A DNA stretch of 64,000 nt from Wenxinia marina DSM 24838 (GTDB lineage: Bacteria; Pseudomonadota; Alphaproteobacteria; Rhodobacterales; Rhodobacteraceae). Position numbers and translations under genes: made by a program. The notes under the pieces are model-generated. The model was not told where the DNA came from. It worked only from the letters and a program-made list of their open reading frames with translations, and searched no databases. The DNA lies in assembly GCF_000379485.1 (NCBI RefSeq), contig NZ_KB902276.1:124001-188000 (forward strand), given 5' to 3'. Below are positions 18,173-27,496 of this stretch, piece by piece (position 1 is the stretch's first letter; the number at the start of each line of letters is the position of its first letter).

Positions 18173-21058
18173 CTATTCCGCCGCGACCTTGCGGGTCTTG
18201 AGCATCGGCGCGAGGTAGCGGCCGGTATGGCTTTCGGCGACCTGCGCGACCTCTTCCGGCGTGCCGGTGGCGACCAGCGTGCCGCCGCCGTCGCCGCCCT
18301 CGGGGCCGATGTCGATGATCCAGTCGGCGGTCTTCACCACGTCGAGGTTGTGCTCGATCACGACGACGGAGTTGCCCTGTTCGACCAGCTCGTGCAGCAC
18401 CTCGAGCAGCTTGCGCACGTCCTCGAAATGCAGGCCGGTCGTCGGCTCGTCGAGGATGTAGAGGGTTCGGCCGGTGGAGCGTTTCGACAGCTCCTTGGAC
18501 AGCTTCACGCGCTGCGCCTCGCCCCCCGACAGGGTCGTCGCCTGCTGGCCGACCTTGATGTAGCCGAGGCCGACGCGAACGAGGGCGTCCATCTTCTCGC
18601 GGATGGAGGGCACCGCCTTGAAGAAGTCCTGCGCGTCCTCGACCGTCATGTCGAGAACGTCGGCGATGGACTTGCCCTTGAACTGAACCTCGAGCGTCTC
18701 GCGGTTGTAGCGGGCGCCCTTGCAGGTCTCGCAGGTGACGTAGACGTCGGGCAGGAAGTGCATCTCGATCTTGATGACGCCGTCGCCCTGGCACGCCTCG
18801 CACCGGCCGCCCTTCACGTTGAAGGAGAAGCGGCCCGGCTTGTAGCCGCGCGCCTTCGCCTCGGGCAGTCCGGCGAACCAGTCGCGGATCGGGGTGAAGG
18901 CGCCGGTATAGGTGGCCGGGTTGGACCTGGGCGTCCGGCCGATGGGGCGCTGGTCGATGTCGATGACCTTGTCGAGATGCTCGAACCCCTTGATCGTCTC
19001 GCAGGGGGCCGGCGTCTCGCGGGCGCCGTTCAGCTTCATCGCGGCGTTCTTGTAGAGCGTTTCGATGGTCAGCGTGGACTTGCCGCCGCCGGAGACGCCG
19101 GTGACGCAGACGAACTTGCCCAAGGGGAAGTCGACGGACAGGTCCTGAAGGTTGTTGCCCACCGCCTTGACGACGCTCAGCTTCTTGCCGTTGCCCTTGC
19201 GCCGCTCGGCGGGCACGCCGATCTCGCGCCGGCCGGCGAGGTAGTCGCCGGTGACGCTGGCGGGGTTGGCCATGATCTGCGCCGGAGTGCCGTGGGCGAT
19301 GACCTCGCCGCCATGCACGCCCGCGCCGGGGCCGATGTCGAAGACGTAGTCCGCCTCGCGGATCGCCTCCTCGTCGTGCTCCACCACGATCACCGTGTTG
19401 CCCTGGTCGCGCAGGTTCTTGAGCGTGCCGAGCAGGCGGTCGTTGTCGCGCTGGTGCAGGCCGATGGACGGCTCGTCGAGGACGTAGAGGACGCCCGTCA
19501 GGCCGCTGCCGATCTGGCTGGCGAGGCGGATGCGCTGACTCTCGCCCCCTGACAGGGTGCCGGCGTTGCGGCTGAGGGTCAGGTATTCGAGGCCCACGTT
19601 GTTGAGGAAGCCGAGCCGCTCGCGGATTTCCTTGAGGATCGCGCGGGCGATCTCGTTCTTCTGCGCCGACAGCTGGTCCGGCACCTCGCCGATCCAGGCG
19701 AACGCCTCCTTGATCGACATCTGCACGACCTGGCCGACATGCAGTCGCTGCTCGGGCTTGCCCTTCGCCGGGCCGATCTTCACCGCCAGCGCCTCGGGCC
19801 GCAGGCGGTAGCCGCCGCAGGTGCCGCAGGGGCGGTTGTTCTGGTACTGCTCGAACTCCTCGCGGATCCAGCTGGAGTCGGTCTCGCGGTAGCGCCGCTC
19901 CATGTTCGGAATCACGCCTTCGAAGGCGCGCTTCACCTGGTAGACGCGGCCGCCCTCGTCGTAGCGGAACTGGATCTCCTCCTTGCCGGAGCCGCGCAGG
20001 AACACCTGCTGCACATGCTCGGGAATGTCCTTCCAGCGGGCGTTCTTGGGAAAGCCGTAATGCTTGGCGATCGCCTCGATCGTCTGCAGGAAGTACGGGG
20101 TCTTGGACTTGCGCCAGGGCGCGATGGCGCCGTCGGCGATCTTCAGCGTGACGTCGGGCACGACGAGGCGCTCGTCGAAGAACAGCTCCACCCCGAGGCC
20201 GTCGCAGTCGGGGCAGGCGCCGAAGGGGGCGTTGAACGAGAACAGGCGCGGCTCGATCTCGGGGATTGTGAAGCCGCTGACGGGGCAGGCGAACTTCTCG
20301 GAGAAGGTGGTCCGCTCCGGCGTCTCGCCCTCGGCCACCGCGGTCTCGAAGATGGCGATCCCGTCGGCGAGGTCGAGCGCGGTGCGCAGGCTGTCGGCCA
20401 GCCGCGTCTCCAGCCCCTCGCGCACGATGATGCGGTCGACGACGACGTCGATGTCGTGGCGGAACTTCTTGTCCAGCGTCGGCGGGTCGTCCAGCTCGTG
20501 GAACGTGCCGTTCACCTTCACCCGCTGGAAGCCCTGCTTGCGCAGCTCCAGCATCTCCTTGCGGTACTCGCCCTTGCGGTCGCGCACGATGGGCGCCAGC
20601 AGGTAGCCGCGCGTGCCCTCCTCCATCGCCATGATCCGGTCGACCATGTCCTGCACCTGCTGCGCCTCGATCGGCTGGTCGGTGGCGGGCGAGTAAGGGG
20701 TGCCGGCGCGGGCGAAGAGGAGGCGGAGGTAGTCGTAGATCTCGGTCACCGTGCCGACGGTGGAGCGAGGGTTCTTCGAGGTGGTCTTCTGCTCGATGGA
20801 GATCGCGGGCGAGAGGCCCGTGATGTGGTCGACGTCCGGCTTCTCCATCATGTCGAGGAACTGCCGCGCGTAGGCCGACAGCGACTCGACGTAGCGGCGC
20901 TGGCCTTCCGCATAGATCGTGTCGAAGGCGAGCGAGGACTTGCCCGAGCCGGAGAGGCCGGTGATGACCACCAGCTCGTCGCGCGGAATGTCCACGTCGA
21001 TGTTCTTGAGATTGTGCTCGCGCGCACCGCGAACCGATATGGTCTTCAGCTCGGCCAT
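18173..21058 (-). CDS. uvrA: Excinuclease ABC subunit A
   Basis: 961 residues, the usual length. ATPase of nucleotide excision repair; the UvrA dimer finds lesions and loads UvrB. Two ABC modules are seen: first Walker A in [20 protein letters not shown] and signature [15 protein letters not shown]; second Walker A in [16 protein letters not shown] and signature [16 protein letters not shown] with [14 protein letters not shown]. Zinc-binding Cys motifs appear in ACPDCDGLG and CGTCGGYRL, and in [11 protein letters not shown] with [10 protein letters not shown]. The start [19 protein letters not shown] fits the family; upstream in-frame codons are not conserved. A LexA box lies 66 bp upstream of the start codon. 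Confidence 0.97.
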   Translation of the reverse strand: MAELKTISVRGAREHNLKNIDVDIPRDELVVITGLSGSGKSSLAFDTIYAEGQRRYVESLSAYARQFLDMMEKPDVDHITGLSPAISIEQKTTSKNPRSTVGTVTEIYDYLRLLFARAGTPYSPATDQPIEAQQVQDMVDRIMAMEEGTRGYLLAPIVRDRKGEYRKEMLELRKQGFQRVKVNGTFHELDDPPTLDKKFRHDIDVVVDRIIVREGLETRLADSLRTALDLADGIAIFETAVAEGETPERTTFSEKFACPVSGFTIPEIEPRLFSFNAPFGACPDCDGLGVELFFDERLVVPDVTLKIADGAIAPWRKSKTPYFLQTIEAIAKHYGFPKNARWKDIPEHVQQVFLRGSGKEEIQFRYDEGGRVYQVKRAFEGVIPNMERRYRETDSSWIREEFEQYQNNRPCGTCGGYRLRPEALAVKIGPAKGKPEQRLHVGQVVQMSIKEAFAWIGEVPDQLSAQKNEIARAILKEIRERLGFLNNVGLEYLTLSRNAGTLSGGESQRIRLASQIGSGLTGVLYVLDEPSIGLHQRDNDRLLGTLKNLRDQGNTVIVVEHDEEAIREADYVFDIGPGAGVHGGEVIAHGTPAQIMANPASVTGDYLAGRREIGVPAERRKGNGKKLSVVKAVGNNLQDLSVDFPLGKFVCVTGVSGGGKSTLTIETLYKNAAMKLNGARETPAPCETIKGFEHLDKVIDIDQRPIGRTPRSNPATYTGAFTPIRDWFAGLPEAKARGYKPGRFSFNVKGGRCEACQGDGVIKIEMHFLPDVYVTCETCKGARYNRETLEVQFKGKSIADVLDMTVEDAQDFFKAVPSIREKMDALVRVGLGYIKVGQQATTLSGGEAQRVKLSKELSKRSTGRTLYILDEPTTGLHFEDVRKLLEVLHELVEQGNSVVVIEHNLDVVKTADWIIDIGPEGGDGGGTLVATGTPEEVAQVAESHTGRYLAPMLKTRKVAAE

Positions 21059-21123
21059 GAGACACCTATGGGGGCAACCCGCGACACATAAGGCATCGCG
21101 GGCGGACCGCAAATCCGTTTACG

Positions 21124-21138
21124 GAACATTGGTAGAAC
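21124..21138 (-). promoter_or_regulatory. LexA (SOS) box of uvrA
   Basis: The segment GAACATTGGTAGAAC is an exact GAAC-N7-GAAC (read on the minus strand GTTC-N7-GTTC), which is the established LexA site of alphaproteobacteria. It lies in the region upstream of uvrA and no other gene starts there, so DNA-damage induction of uvrA is expected. The minus-strand ligase gene ends at 21196, just beyond it. Confidence 0.85.
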
Positions 21139-21195
21139 ACCGGCAGAGATTCGTCACGTCCCGTCTGCCTCTGCCGCGTCGCGCGGCAGCGGCCG

Positions 21196-22338
21196 TCAGC
21201 CGGCGTCCGGCCTTGCGGGCAGGAAGACGTCGACAAGCGCCCGGGTGACGCGGGTGAGGGCCTCATCATGGCTCGCGCCGTCCTCGACCGCCGCCTCGTA
21301 GGTTCGCCGCTGCAGGTCGGCGCCGGTCCCGTCGGCGAGGATGTCCCGGGTCCGCCACGCCTCTTCCTGCGAGCCGAGCGACTCGATGTCGGGGGCGATC
21401 AGCTCCAGCAGCTCCTCGACGAGCTGGGGGAACGACACGATGGCCCCGCGACCGAAGTCGATCAGCCCCTCGGAGGTGCCGTAGCGCTGGGCGCGCCACC
21501 GGTTCTCCATGATGAGGAAGGGGTCGTAGGTCCGCCAGCGCATGTTCGAGGCGCGAAGCCGCCACAGCATCCGCATCAGCCCCTGCACCAGTGCCGCGAT
21601 GGAGATCGCGTGGTCGAGCCTGGGGCAGATGTCGCAGATCCGGACCTCGAGCGTGGGAAAGAGCTCGGCCGGGCGGATGTCCCACCAGATGTGGGTGGCG
21701 TCCTGCATCTCGCCGGCGTTCACAAGAAGGCCGATGGCGCGGCGGTACTCGGACCACGAACCGAAGCGGGCGGGCAGTCCGGTCCGCGGCATGTTGTCGA
21801 ACACGGCGAGGCGGTAGGAGTTGAGGCCGCTGTCGCGGCCCTGCCAGTAGGGCGACGACGTGGACAGGGCGAGGAGGTGGGGCAGGAAGTACGACGCCTG
21901 GTTCATCAGGTCGATCCGCAGATCGTCGTCGTCCAGCCCGACATGGACGTGCATGCCCGAGATAAGCATCCGCTCCGCCACGCTCTGCATCCGCCGCGCG
22001 TGATCGGCGTAGCGGGCCTTCTTCGTGATCGTCTGGTCCCGCCAGTTCGCACTGGGGTGCGACGAGGCGGCGATGGGGGACAGCCCGTGTTGCCCCGCGA
22101 GGCGATGGACCGCGTGGCGCAGGCGCGTCAGATCCTCGCGCGCCTCGGAGATGTCGGCGCACTTCTTCGTGCCGACCTCCAGCTGGCAGCGCAGGAACTC
22201 CGGCCCCGCCTGCTCGCCGAGCTCGTCCTCGGCCTCCTTCATCAGGTCGGGCGGCGCCTCGGCGAGCGCGAGGGTCTCGGCATCGACCAGGAGATACTCC
22301 TCTTCGATGCCGAGGGTGAAGCTGGGTTCCGTCACCAT
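21196..22338 (-). CDS. YbdK-type carboxylate-amine ligase (glutamate-cysteine ligase family 2)
   Basis: 380 residues, GCS2 family. Starts with [14 protein letters not shown], then [68 protein letters not shown] and [10 protein letters not shown], which are the conserved ATP- and substrate-site segments of the family. E. coli YbdK has weak glutamate-cysteine ligase activity; the physiological reaction is uncertain, so no gene symbol is given. It starts 10 bp after the stop of the preceding minus-strand gene and is probably co-transcribed with it. Cytoplasmic. Confidence 0.9.
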   Translation of the reverse strand: MVTEPSFTLGIEEEYLLVDAETLALAEAPPDLMKEAEDELGEQAGPEFLRCQLEVGTKKCADISEAREDLTRLRHAVHRLAGQHGLSPIAASSHPSANWRDQTITKKARYADHARRMQSVAERMLISGMHVHVGLDDDDLRIDLMNQASYFLPHLLALSTSSPYWQGRDSGLNSYRLAVFDNMPRTGLPARFGSWSEYRRAIGLLVNAGEMQDATHIWWDIRPAELFPTLEVRICDICPRLDHAISIAALVQGLMRMLWRLRASNMRWRTYDPFLIMENRWRAQRYGTSEGLIDFGRGAIVSFPQLVEELLELIAPDIESLGSQEEAWRTRDILADGTGADLQRRTYEAAVEDGASHDEALTRVTRALVDVFLPARPDAG

Positions 22339-22348
22339 GCCGGGGAGC

Positions 22349-23329
22349 CTAGCGCGAAACCGCGGCGGCTGTCCGGATCAGATCGAGGATCTCGTAGCTG
22401 GCGTCGTCGAGCGCCACGATGGTCCCGTTGATCACGGCGTACCGCTGGCCGTCGGGCAGGGCGGGCAGGTCGAAGACGTCCGGGTCCTCGATCCAGAGCA
22501 GGGCCTCCTCGGGCGCGACGTCGCCGGCGCCGTAGCCGAGCCACTCCTCGGTGGTCACGCCCTGCGCCGCCTGACCGGGCGGGACGCAGGCCGGGTCGCG
22601 GTCGGCAAGGCCGGGCGGGCAGAAGAACGGCGACGCGCCGGTGAGGATCAGCGGCCGTCCCTCCGCCTCGGCGGCGGCGATCTGGTCCTCTACGGTGGTG
22701 ACGGCCTGCGTGGCGCGGATCAGGTCGAGGATCTCGAAGCTTTCGGCGTCGAGGGCGACGAGCGTGCCGTTGATGACCGCGTAGCGCTGGCCATCGGGCA
22801 GGGCGGGCAGGTCGGGATCGTCCTCGGGCTCCAGCCAGACGACCTCGCCCTCCGGGGCGGTGTCCCCCTCGGACCAGCCTTGCCAGACGGCGCGGTCGCC
22901 GTCGTCGCCGCGCACCTGTCCCGGCGGCACGCAGGCCGGGTCGCGATTTGCGAGGCCGGGCGGGCAGAAGACGGGCGTGGTGCCGAGGAGGCGCCCCTCG
23001 ACGCGGGCCGGACGGCCGTTGGCGTCGCCGGCTCCGTCGGGGCCATTGTCGGCGCGGGGGCCGTTGCCGTTTCCGTTTCCGGGGTTGGCGCGGGGGCCGT
23101 TGCCGTTCCCCGGCTCGCTGGAGGGGCCGTGGCCGTTGCCGTTCCCCGGATTGGCGCGAGGCCCGTGGCCGTTGCCATTGTTGCCGTGCCCGCCGTTGCC
23201 GTTGCCGTTGCCGTTGTTGCCGCCCTTGGCGAGAAGCGCAGGGGCCGCATCCGCGGTCGGTGGCGCGGCGTTCGCGGCGGCGGGCAAGGTCAGCGCGGCG
23301 GCCAGCGCCAAAGTCGAAAGTCGAAGCAT
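22349..23329 (-). CDS. Secreted protein with Asn/Gly-rich linker and duplicated CPPGLAxRDPACVPPGQ domain
   Basis: 326 residues. Signal peptide 1-22 (LRLSTLALAAALTLPAAANA). A Gly/Asn/Pro/His-rich tract at about 35-105 is built from NGNGNG and NPGNGNGHGP units. Two related domains of about 105 residues follow. Each has FCPPGLA(N/D)RDPACVPPGQ with two Cys, a short acidic stretch, then LPDGQRYAVINGTxVALDxx and SYEILDLIR or SFEILDLIR. The ending VINGTLVALDAESFEILDLI looks like the RcnB/DUF1236-type periplasmic C-terminal motif, but I am not certain. Cysteines suggest one disulfide per domain. Probable operon with the downstream ligase gene (10 bp apart). Function unknown. Confidence 0.8.
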   Translation of the reverse strand: MLRLSTLALAAALTLPAAANAAPPTADAAPALLAKGGNNGNGNGNGGHGNNGNGHGPRANPGNGNGHGPSSEPGNGNGPRANPGNGNGNGPRADNGPDGAGDANGRPARVEGRLLGTTPVFCPPGLANRDPACVPPGQVRGDDGDRAVWQGWSEGDTAPEGEVVWLEPEDDPDLPALPDGQRYAVINGTLVALDAESFEILDLIRATQAVTTVEDQIAAAEAEGRPLILTGASPFFCPPGLADRDPACVPPGQAAQGVTTEEWLGYGAGDVAPEEALLWIEDPDVFDLPALPDGQRYAVINGTIVALDDASYEILDLIRTAAAVSR

Positions 23330-23415
23330 GGGAGCCTCCCGAGGTCGGTCTGGCGCCTCAACCCTCCGGCGGCCTCTGCGTTCCTGCGGTCGGCGGCGAC
23401 CGGCCGGTTCGTGCC

Positions 23416-23835
23416 TCAGGCGGGCCGCTTGGTCAGCTCGGCGAAGCTGCGCTCCGGCTCTCCCAGCACTTCGAGCGTGCCGGCCTCCGTCTCCTGCACG
23501 CGGGTGACGACCGACGGGATGTGCGCCCACGACCGCTGGATCAGCGCCGCCATCTCGCGGCTCTCGGCGGTGGGGGCGTAGTAGACGATCAGCGTCTGCG
23601 TCGCGCCGGTCCCGAACTCGCCCGCCTTCTGCGCCTGCAGGCGGATCAGCTTGACGAAGTCGCGGTCGAACCCGGTCACGCCGGACAGGTCGACGAGCTG
23701 CCGCTGCCCGGGGCGGAAGTCGGGATGGGCGGCGTAGGCGGCGAACGCCTCGGCGGTGCCATCGAGGTCAGCGAACCCCTCGTACCGGACGTAGACCAGC
23801 CCCCTTTCGGGAAAGATGCGGAACGTCATGGACAT
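23416..23835 (-). CDS. Hypothetical protein, STAS-like fold, copy B of a tandem pair
   Basis: 139 residues, soluble, no signal peptide. The first half alternates strands and helices: FRIFPERGLVYVRYEGFADL, YAAHPDFRPGQRQLVDLSGV, then TLIVYYAPTAESREMAALIQ and GEPERSFAELTKRP. The pattern of a short beta strand, HPDFRPGQ, DLSGVTG and a further helix recalls SpoIIAA/STAS-like proteins (inference). It is a clear paralogue of the gene at 23887-24306, 50 bp away. No function known to me. Confidence 0.75.
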   Translation of the reverse strand: MSMTFRIFPERGLVYVRYEGFADLDGTAEAFAAYAAHPDFRPGQRQLVDLSGVTGFDRDFVKLIRLQAQKAGEFGTGATQTLIVYYAPTAESREMAALIQRSWAHIPSVVTRVQETEAGTLEVLGEPERSFAELTKRPA

Positions 23836-23886
23836 CGGCCGGCCTTTCGTCTGCGGATCGTCCGGGTCGGCAGAAGGGTCGTGCGC

Positions 23887-24306
23887 TCAGTCCGCGCTGG
23901 CGAGGAGGTCGGCGAAGCTCCTCTCCCGCAGGCCGAGAAGGGCAAGAAGCTCGCCCTCGTCCTCGCCCATGACCACCACCGCGCCATCGACGCTGTCCCA
24001 CGAGGCGCCGGCGAGCCCGGCCATCTCGCGCCCGACGGCCGTCGTCGCGTAGAAGGCGATGAAGATCGACCGGTCGGGCCTATAGGCCATCCCGGCGATC
24101 CGCGCCTGCATGGCGATGAACTCGGCATAGGCCTTTTCGTAGCCGGTCACGCGAGAGACGTCGATCAGCTGCATCTGGCCGGGGCGGAAGTCCGGGTGGG
24201 CGGCGTAGCTCCGGAACGACGACTCCGTCTCGGCAACGCCGGCGATGCCGTCGTAGCGCACGTAGACGAGGTTGCGGCCGGGGAGAATGCGGAACGAGAC
24301 GGGCAT
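23887..24306 (-). CDS. Hypothetical protein, STAS-like fold, copy A of a tandem pair
   Basis: 139 residues when started at the ATG of PVSFRILPGRNLVYVRYDGI; the frame stays open for 23 codons upstream, but the alignment with the neighbouring paralogue begins here. Shared blocks are LVYVRY, YAAHPDFRPGQ, GREMA and RSFADLL / RSFAELT at the C-terminus. Being exactly the same length as its neighbour (139 residues), it is the product of a tandem duplication. It is transcribed before copy B, 50 bp upstream. No recognisable active-site residues. Confidence 0.75.
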   Translation of the reverse strand: MPVSFRILPGRNLVYVRYDGIAGVAETESSFRSYAAHPDFRPGQMQLIDVSRVTGYEKAYAEFIAMQARIAGMAYRPDRSIFIAFYATTAVGREMAGLAGASWDSVDGAVVVMGEDEGELLALLGLRERSFADLLASAD

Positions 24307-24463
24307 GGGACCGGACGTGAGACTGATACGAGGACGCCGGGGCAGCCCCCGCCCCGGTCCGTCCGACGACAGCACAGGTGGCGGTCCGGTTCAATGCCGG
24401 AGCACGCCCCGGCCGGATCGACCGGGGCGGACGAACAACAGACCGGACCGCGGCGGGGGCAGC

Positions 24464-24486
24464 GGGCGAGCCATGGTGGCCCGCCC
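24464..24486 (-). terminator. Probable terminator of mmsA
   Basis: A 10-bp stem with one mismatch (GGGCGAGCCA at 24464-24473, TGGCCCGCCC at 24477-24486) and a 3-base loop lies just beyond the mmsA stop at 24494. Weak evidence without a T-run. Confidence 0.35.
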
Positions 24487-24493
24487 GCCGACC

Positions 24494-25993
24494 TCAGTCC
24501 ATCTGCTTGAAGTTGAACTCGCCGCCTTCCTTGATGCCCGAGAACCAGCGCGCCGTGACGGTCTTGGTCCGGGTGTAGAAGCGGAAGGCGTCGGGGCCGT
24601 ACTGGTTGAGGTCGCCGAAGCCCGACTTCTTCCAGCCGCCGAAGGTGTGGTAGCTCAGCGGCACCGGGATCGGGAAGTTGATGCCCACCATGCCGACGTT
24701 CACGCGGTGCGCGAAGTCGCGGGCGGTGTCGCCGTCGGCGGTGAAGATCGACGTGCCGTTGCCGTAGGGGTTGTCCATCACCAGCTTCAGCGCCTCGTCG
24801 TAGCTGCCGGCGCGGACCTGGGAGAGGACGGGGCCGAAGATCTCCTCGCGGTAGATCTCCATGTCCGGGGTCACGTTGTCGAACAGGGACGGGCCGACGA
24901 AGAAGCCGTCCTCGTAGCCCTGCATCCGGAAGTCGCGGCCGTCGACGACGAGCGTCGCGCCCTCCTCGACGCCGCGGTCCACGAGGCCGTTGATCCGATC
25001 CTTGGCCGCCCTGGTGATGACGGGGCCGTAGTCGATGTCCTCGCCGGCGGTGTAGGGGCCGACCTTCAGCTTCTCGATCCGCGGCACCAGCCGCTCGATC
25101 AGCGCGTCGGCGGTCTTCTGGCCGACCGGCACGGCGACCGAGATCGCCATGCAGCGCTCGCCCGCCGCGCCGTAGCCGGCGCCGAGCAGGGCGTCCGCCG
25201 CCTTGTCGAGGTCGGCGTCGGGCATGACGATCATGTGGTTCTTGGCCCCGCCGAAGCACTGGGCGCGCTTCCCGTTCGCGGTCGCGCGGGAATAGATGTA
25301 CTGCGCGATCGGCGTGGAGCCGACGAAGGCGACCGCCTGGATCGTCTCGTTGTCGAGGATCGCGTCCACCGCCTCCTTGTCGCCGTGGACGACCTGCAGC
25401 ACGCCGTCGGGCAGGCCGGCCTCCTGGATCAGCTCGGCCAGCATCATCGCGGTCGAGGGCACCCGCTCGGACGGTTTCAGGATCATCGCGTTGCCGCAGG
25501 CCAGCGCGCCGGCCATCTTCCACAGCGGGATCATGGCGGGGAAGTTGAACGGTGTGATGCCGGCCACCACGCCGAGGGGCTGGCGCATCGAATACAGGTC
25601 GATGCCGGGGCCGCCCGAGTCGGTGAACTCGCCCTTCAGCATCTGCGGGGCGCCCATGCAGAACTCCACCACCTCCAGCCCGCGCTGCACGTCGCCGCGG
25701 GCGTCGGGCAGGGTCTTGCCGTGCTCGCGGCTGACCGCTTCGGCCAGGCGGTCGAGGTTCTCGTTGATGAGGGCGCCGAACTTCATCATCACCCGCGCCC
25801 GGCGCTGCGGGTTGGTGGCGCCCCACTCCTTCTGCGCCTCGGCGGCGCGGGCGACGGCGGCGTCGACCTCGGCCCTGCTGGCGAGCGCCACCTTCGCCTG
25901 CACCTCGCCGGTCGCGGGATTGTAGACGTCGGCGAAGCGGCCCGATGTGCCGTCCGTCACCTTGCCGTCGATGAAGTGGTGGATCTCCTGCAT
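24494..25993 (-). CDS. mmsA: CoA-acylating methylmalonate-semialdehyde dehydrogenase
   Basis: 499 residues, standard for MmsA. It oxidises (methyl)malonate semialdehyde with NAD and CoA to propionyl-CoA or acetyl-CoA in valine and inositol breakdown. Features: HHFIDGKVTDGTSGRFADVYNPATG, PFNFPAMIPLWKMAGALACGN, VGSTPIAQYIY, the MmsA-specific FGGAKNHMIVMPDADLDKAADAL, catalytic Cys in YGAAGERCMAISV (near 285), EEIFGPVL and SYHTFGGWKKSGFGDLNQYG. Start fixed by GGGAGGACGAC before the ATG. It supplies propionyl-CoA, which links to the methylmalyl-CoA chemistry of Mcl1 at the left end. It is divergent from the CBS gene. Confidence 0.95.
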   Translation of the reverse strand: MQEIHHFIDGKVTDGTSGRFADVYNPATGEVQAKVALASRAEVDAAVARAAEAQKEWGATNPQRRARVMMKFGALINENLDRLAEAVSREHGKTLPDARGDVQRGLEVVEFCMGAPQMLKGEFTDSGGPGIDLYSMRQPLGVVAGITPFNFPAMIPLWKMAGALACGNAMILKPSERVPSTAMMLAELIQEAGLPDGVLQVVHGDKEAVDAILDNETIQAVAFVGSTPIAQYIYSRATANGKRAQCFGGAKNHMIVMPDADLDKAADALLGAGYGAAGERCMAISVAVPVGQKTADALIERLVPRIEKLKVGPYTAGEDIDYGPVITRAAKDRINGLVDRGVEEGATLVVDGRDFRMQGYEDGFFVGPSLFDNVTPDMEIYREEIFGPVLSQVRAGSYDEALKLVMDNPYGNGTSIFTADGDTARDFAHRVNVGMVGINFPIPVPLSYHTFGGWKKSGFGDLNQYGPDAFRFYTRTKTVTARWFSGIKEGGEFNFKQMD

Positions 25994-26198
25994 GTCGTCC
26001 TCCCGGGGATGCGTCGGGTGCCGGTCTAGACGGGGCGGGGGGCCGGATAAAGGGCGTTTGCAGCGCCGCCGCCGCCGCGACGCGGCGACGCTCCGGGCCG
26101 AAGCCGGCGTGCATCCGCTTGGAATCACGGGCGGCTTGACAGGTGGCGGGGCGAGGGAGGACGGTTTCTCCAGAAGTCTTGTCCGAGGGAGAGCCGCC

Positions 26199-26636
26199 AT
26201 GCTGGTCCGCCAGATCCTGAAGTCCAAGCCGGAGACGGGCGTGCTGTCGCTCGCCCCCGGCGCGAAGGTCTCCGAGGCGGTCGCGATCCTGTCCGACAAG
26301 CGGGTCGGCACCGTCGTCATCTCGTCCGACGACGGCGAGACGGCGGACGGCATCCTGTCCGAGCGCGACATCGTGCGCGAGCTGGGCCGCCGCGGCGAGG
26401 GCGTCCTCAAGGACAACGTCGAGGCGCTGATGACCCGCAAGCCGGTCACCTGCACCGAGGACGACGACGCGGTCGACATCCTGCAGAAGATGACCGACGG
26501 GCGCTTCCGACACCTGCCGGTGGTGCGCGACGGCAAGCTGGTCGGCCTCGTCTCCATCGGCGACGTCGTGAAGGCGCGCCTGGCCGAGCTGGCGATGGAG
26601 AAGGACGCCCTCGAAGGGATGATCATGGGGCACTGA
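26199..26636 (+). CDS. CBS-domain pair protein
   Basis: 145 residues made of two CBS motifs (about 8-65 and 75-132). Visible: VLSLAPGAKVSEAVAILSDK, then GILSERDIVRELGRRGEG, VEALMTRKPVTCTEDDDAVD, and RFRHLPVVRDGKLVGLVSIG. Such stand-alone Bateman modules bind adenine nucleotides and modulate partners; the partner here is unknown. ATG preceded by GAGGGAGAG. A TTGACA at 26136-26141 may be its -35 element, with a poor -10. It lies 77 bp before coaD on the same strand. Confidence 0.9.
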   Translation: MLVRQILKSKPETGVLSLAPGAKVSEAVAILSDKRVGTVVISSDDGETADGILSERDIVRELGRRGEGVLKDNVEALMTRKPVTCTEDDDAVDILQKMTDGRFRHLPVVRDGKLVGLVSIGDVVKARLAELAMEKDALEGMIMGH

Positions 26637-26713
26637 CCCCGCGTGGCCGGGCTGTTTGACAAGCCGGCGCAATATCGTTCTCGTGCCGCGAGCGAACGGC
26701 GGAGGGCGCGGGA

Positions 26714-27208
26714 ATGCGGACTGGCCTTTATCCCGGGACCTTCGATCCGGTCACCCTGGGGCATCTCGACATCATCCGGCGGGGCTGCCGCCTCGTCGAC
26801 CGGCTGGTGATCGGCGTCGCGATCAACCGCGACAAGGGCCCGATGTTCCCGCTCGAGGAGCGGGTGGAAATGGTGCGCGAGGAGACCGCCGCGATCGGGC
26901 AGGAGACGGGCTGCGAGATCGTCGTGCACCCGTTCGAGAACCTGCTGATCGACTGCGCCCGCGATGTCGGCGCGCAGGTCATCGTGCGCGGCCTGCGGGC
27001 CGTCGCGGATTTCGAGTACGAGTTCCAGATGGTCGGGATGAACCGCGCCCTCGACGCCAGCGTCGAGACCGTCTTCATGATGGCGGACGTGAAGCACATG
27101 GCCATCGCGTCCAAGCTGGTGAAGGAGATCGCCCGCCTCGGCGGCGACGTGTCCAAGTTCGTCCCGCCCCGGGTGCATGCCGCGCTGGAGGCGAAGCTCG
27201 GGCGCTAG
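26714..27208 (+). CDS. coaD: Pantetheine-phosphate adenylyltransferase
   Basis: 164 residues, nucleotidyltransferase fold. It adenylates 4'-phosphopantetheine with ATP to dephospho-CoA in CoA biosynthesis. Signature: TGLYPGTFDPVTLGHLDIIRR (T/HxGH-type motif), VIGVAINRDKGPMFPLEERV, VIVRGLRAVADFEYEFQM and the C-terminal ISSKxxKEI-like segment (IASKLVKEIARLGGDVSKFV). GGAGGGCGCGGGA precedes the ATG, and a TTGACA at 26656-26661 may be a -35 element. A GC-rich inverted repeat follows the gene. Confidence 0.96.
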   Translation: MRTGLYPGTFDPVTLGHLDIIRRGCRLVDRLVIGVAINRDKGPMFPLEERVEMVREETAAIGQETGCEIVVHPFENLLIDCARDVGAQVIVRGLRAVADFEYEFQMVGMNRALDASVETVFMMADVKHMAIASKLVKEIARLGGDVSKFVPPRVHAALEAKLGR

Positions 27209-27218
27209 AGACACGAAA

Positions 27219-27236
27219 GCCGCCCCGCGGGGCGGC
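27219..27236. terminator. Hairpin after coaD
   Basis: The segment GCCGCCCCGCGGGGCGGC is a perfect palindrome of 18 bp, 10 bp past the coaD stop. It lies between convergent genes (coaD + and the 53-residue gene -), so it could serve both strands. Confidence 0.5.
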
Positions 27237-27279
27237 CGAGTGTAGCGGGCCCGTGGGCCCGTCCGGACGGGGCGGCGGC

Positions 27280-27441
27280 TCAGTAGCCGTAGACCGCCCG
27301 CGCCGCGATGCCGTGGGCATCGTTCCGGTCGATATCGAGGTCGAGCGCCACGTCGAGCGGCATCGTCTCGATCTCGCGCCGGGTCCGGAGGTACGCGGCA
27401 CGCTGTTGCATGCGCTGCCGCAAGGTCTGCATCATGGTCAT
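27280..27441 (-). CDS. DUF1127-like small protein (53 residues)
   Basis: 53 residues, too short for a usual gene caller. Start ATG at 27441 has a perfect AAGGAG Shine-Dalgarno 7 bases upstream, which decides the call. The sequence is basic and helical at first (QTLRQRMQQRAAYLRTRREI), then acidic (ETMPLDVALDLDIDRNDAHG), ending IAARAVYGY. The pattern RTRREI, LPLDVALDLDI, ARRAVYG matches small DUF1127-type proteins that I know from Rhodobacteraceae. Some DUF1127 proteins bind RNA or affect phosphate and carbon metabolism in other alphaproteobacteria; no role is shown here. Its upstream region carries a PhaR-like operator shared with the divergent L,D-transpeptidase gene. Confidence 0.78.
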   Translation of the reverse strand: MTMMQTLRQRMQQRAAYLRTRREIETMPLDVALDLDIDRNDAHGIAARAVYGY

Positions 27442-27496
27442 CTTGCGAACTCCTTGGATGACTTTCTTTCGCCTCCCACGCCGACGAACCTAGTCA

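Noticed and set aside
14580-21065. A 2161-codon open frame on the minus strand spanning uvrA and the VWA gene
   Set aside because: Only its last 1164 codons are real (the VWA protein from 18074). The first part is the out-of-frame shadow of uvrA, Arg/Pro-rich and without motifs.
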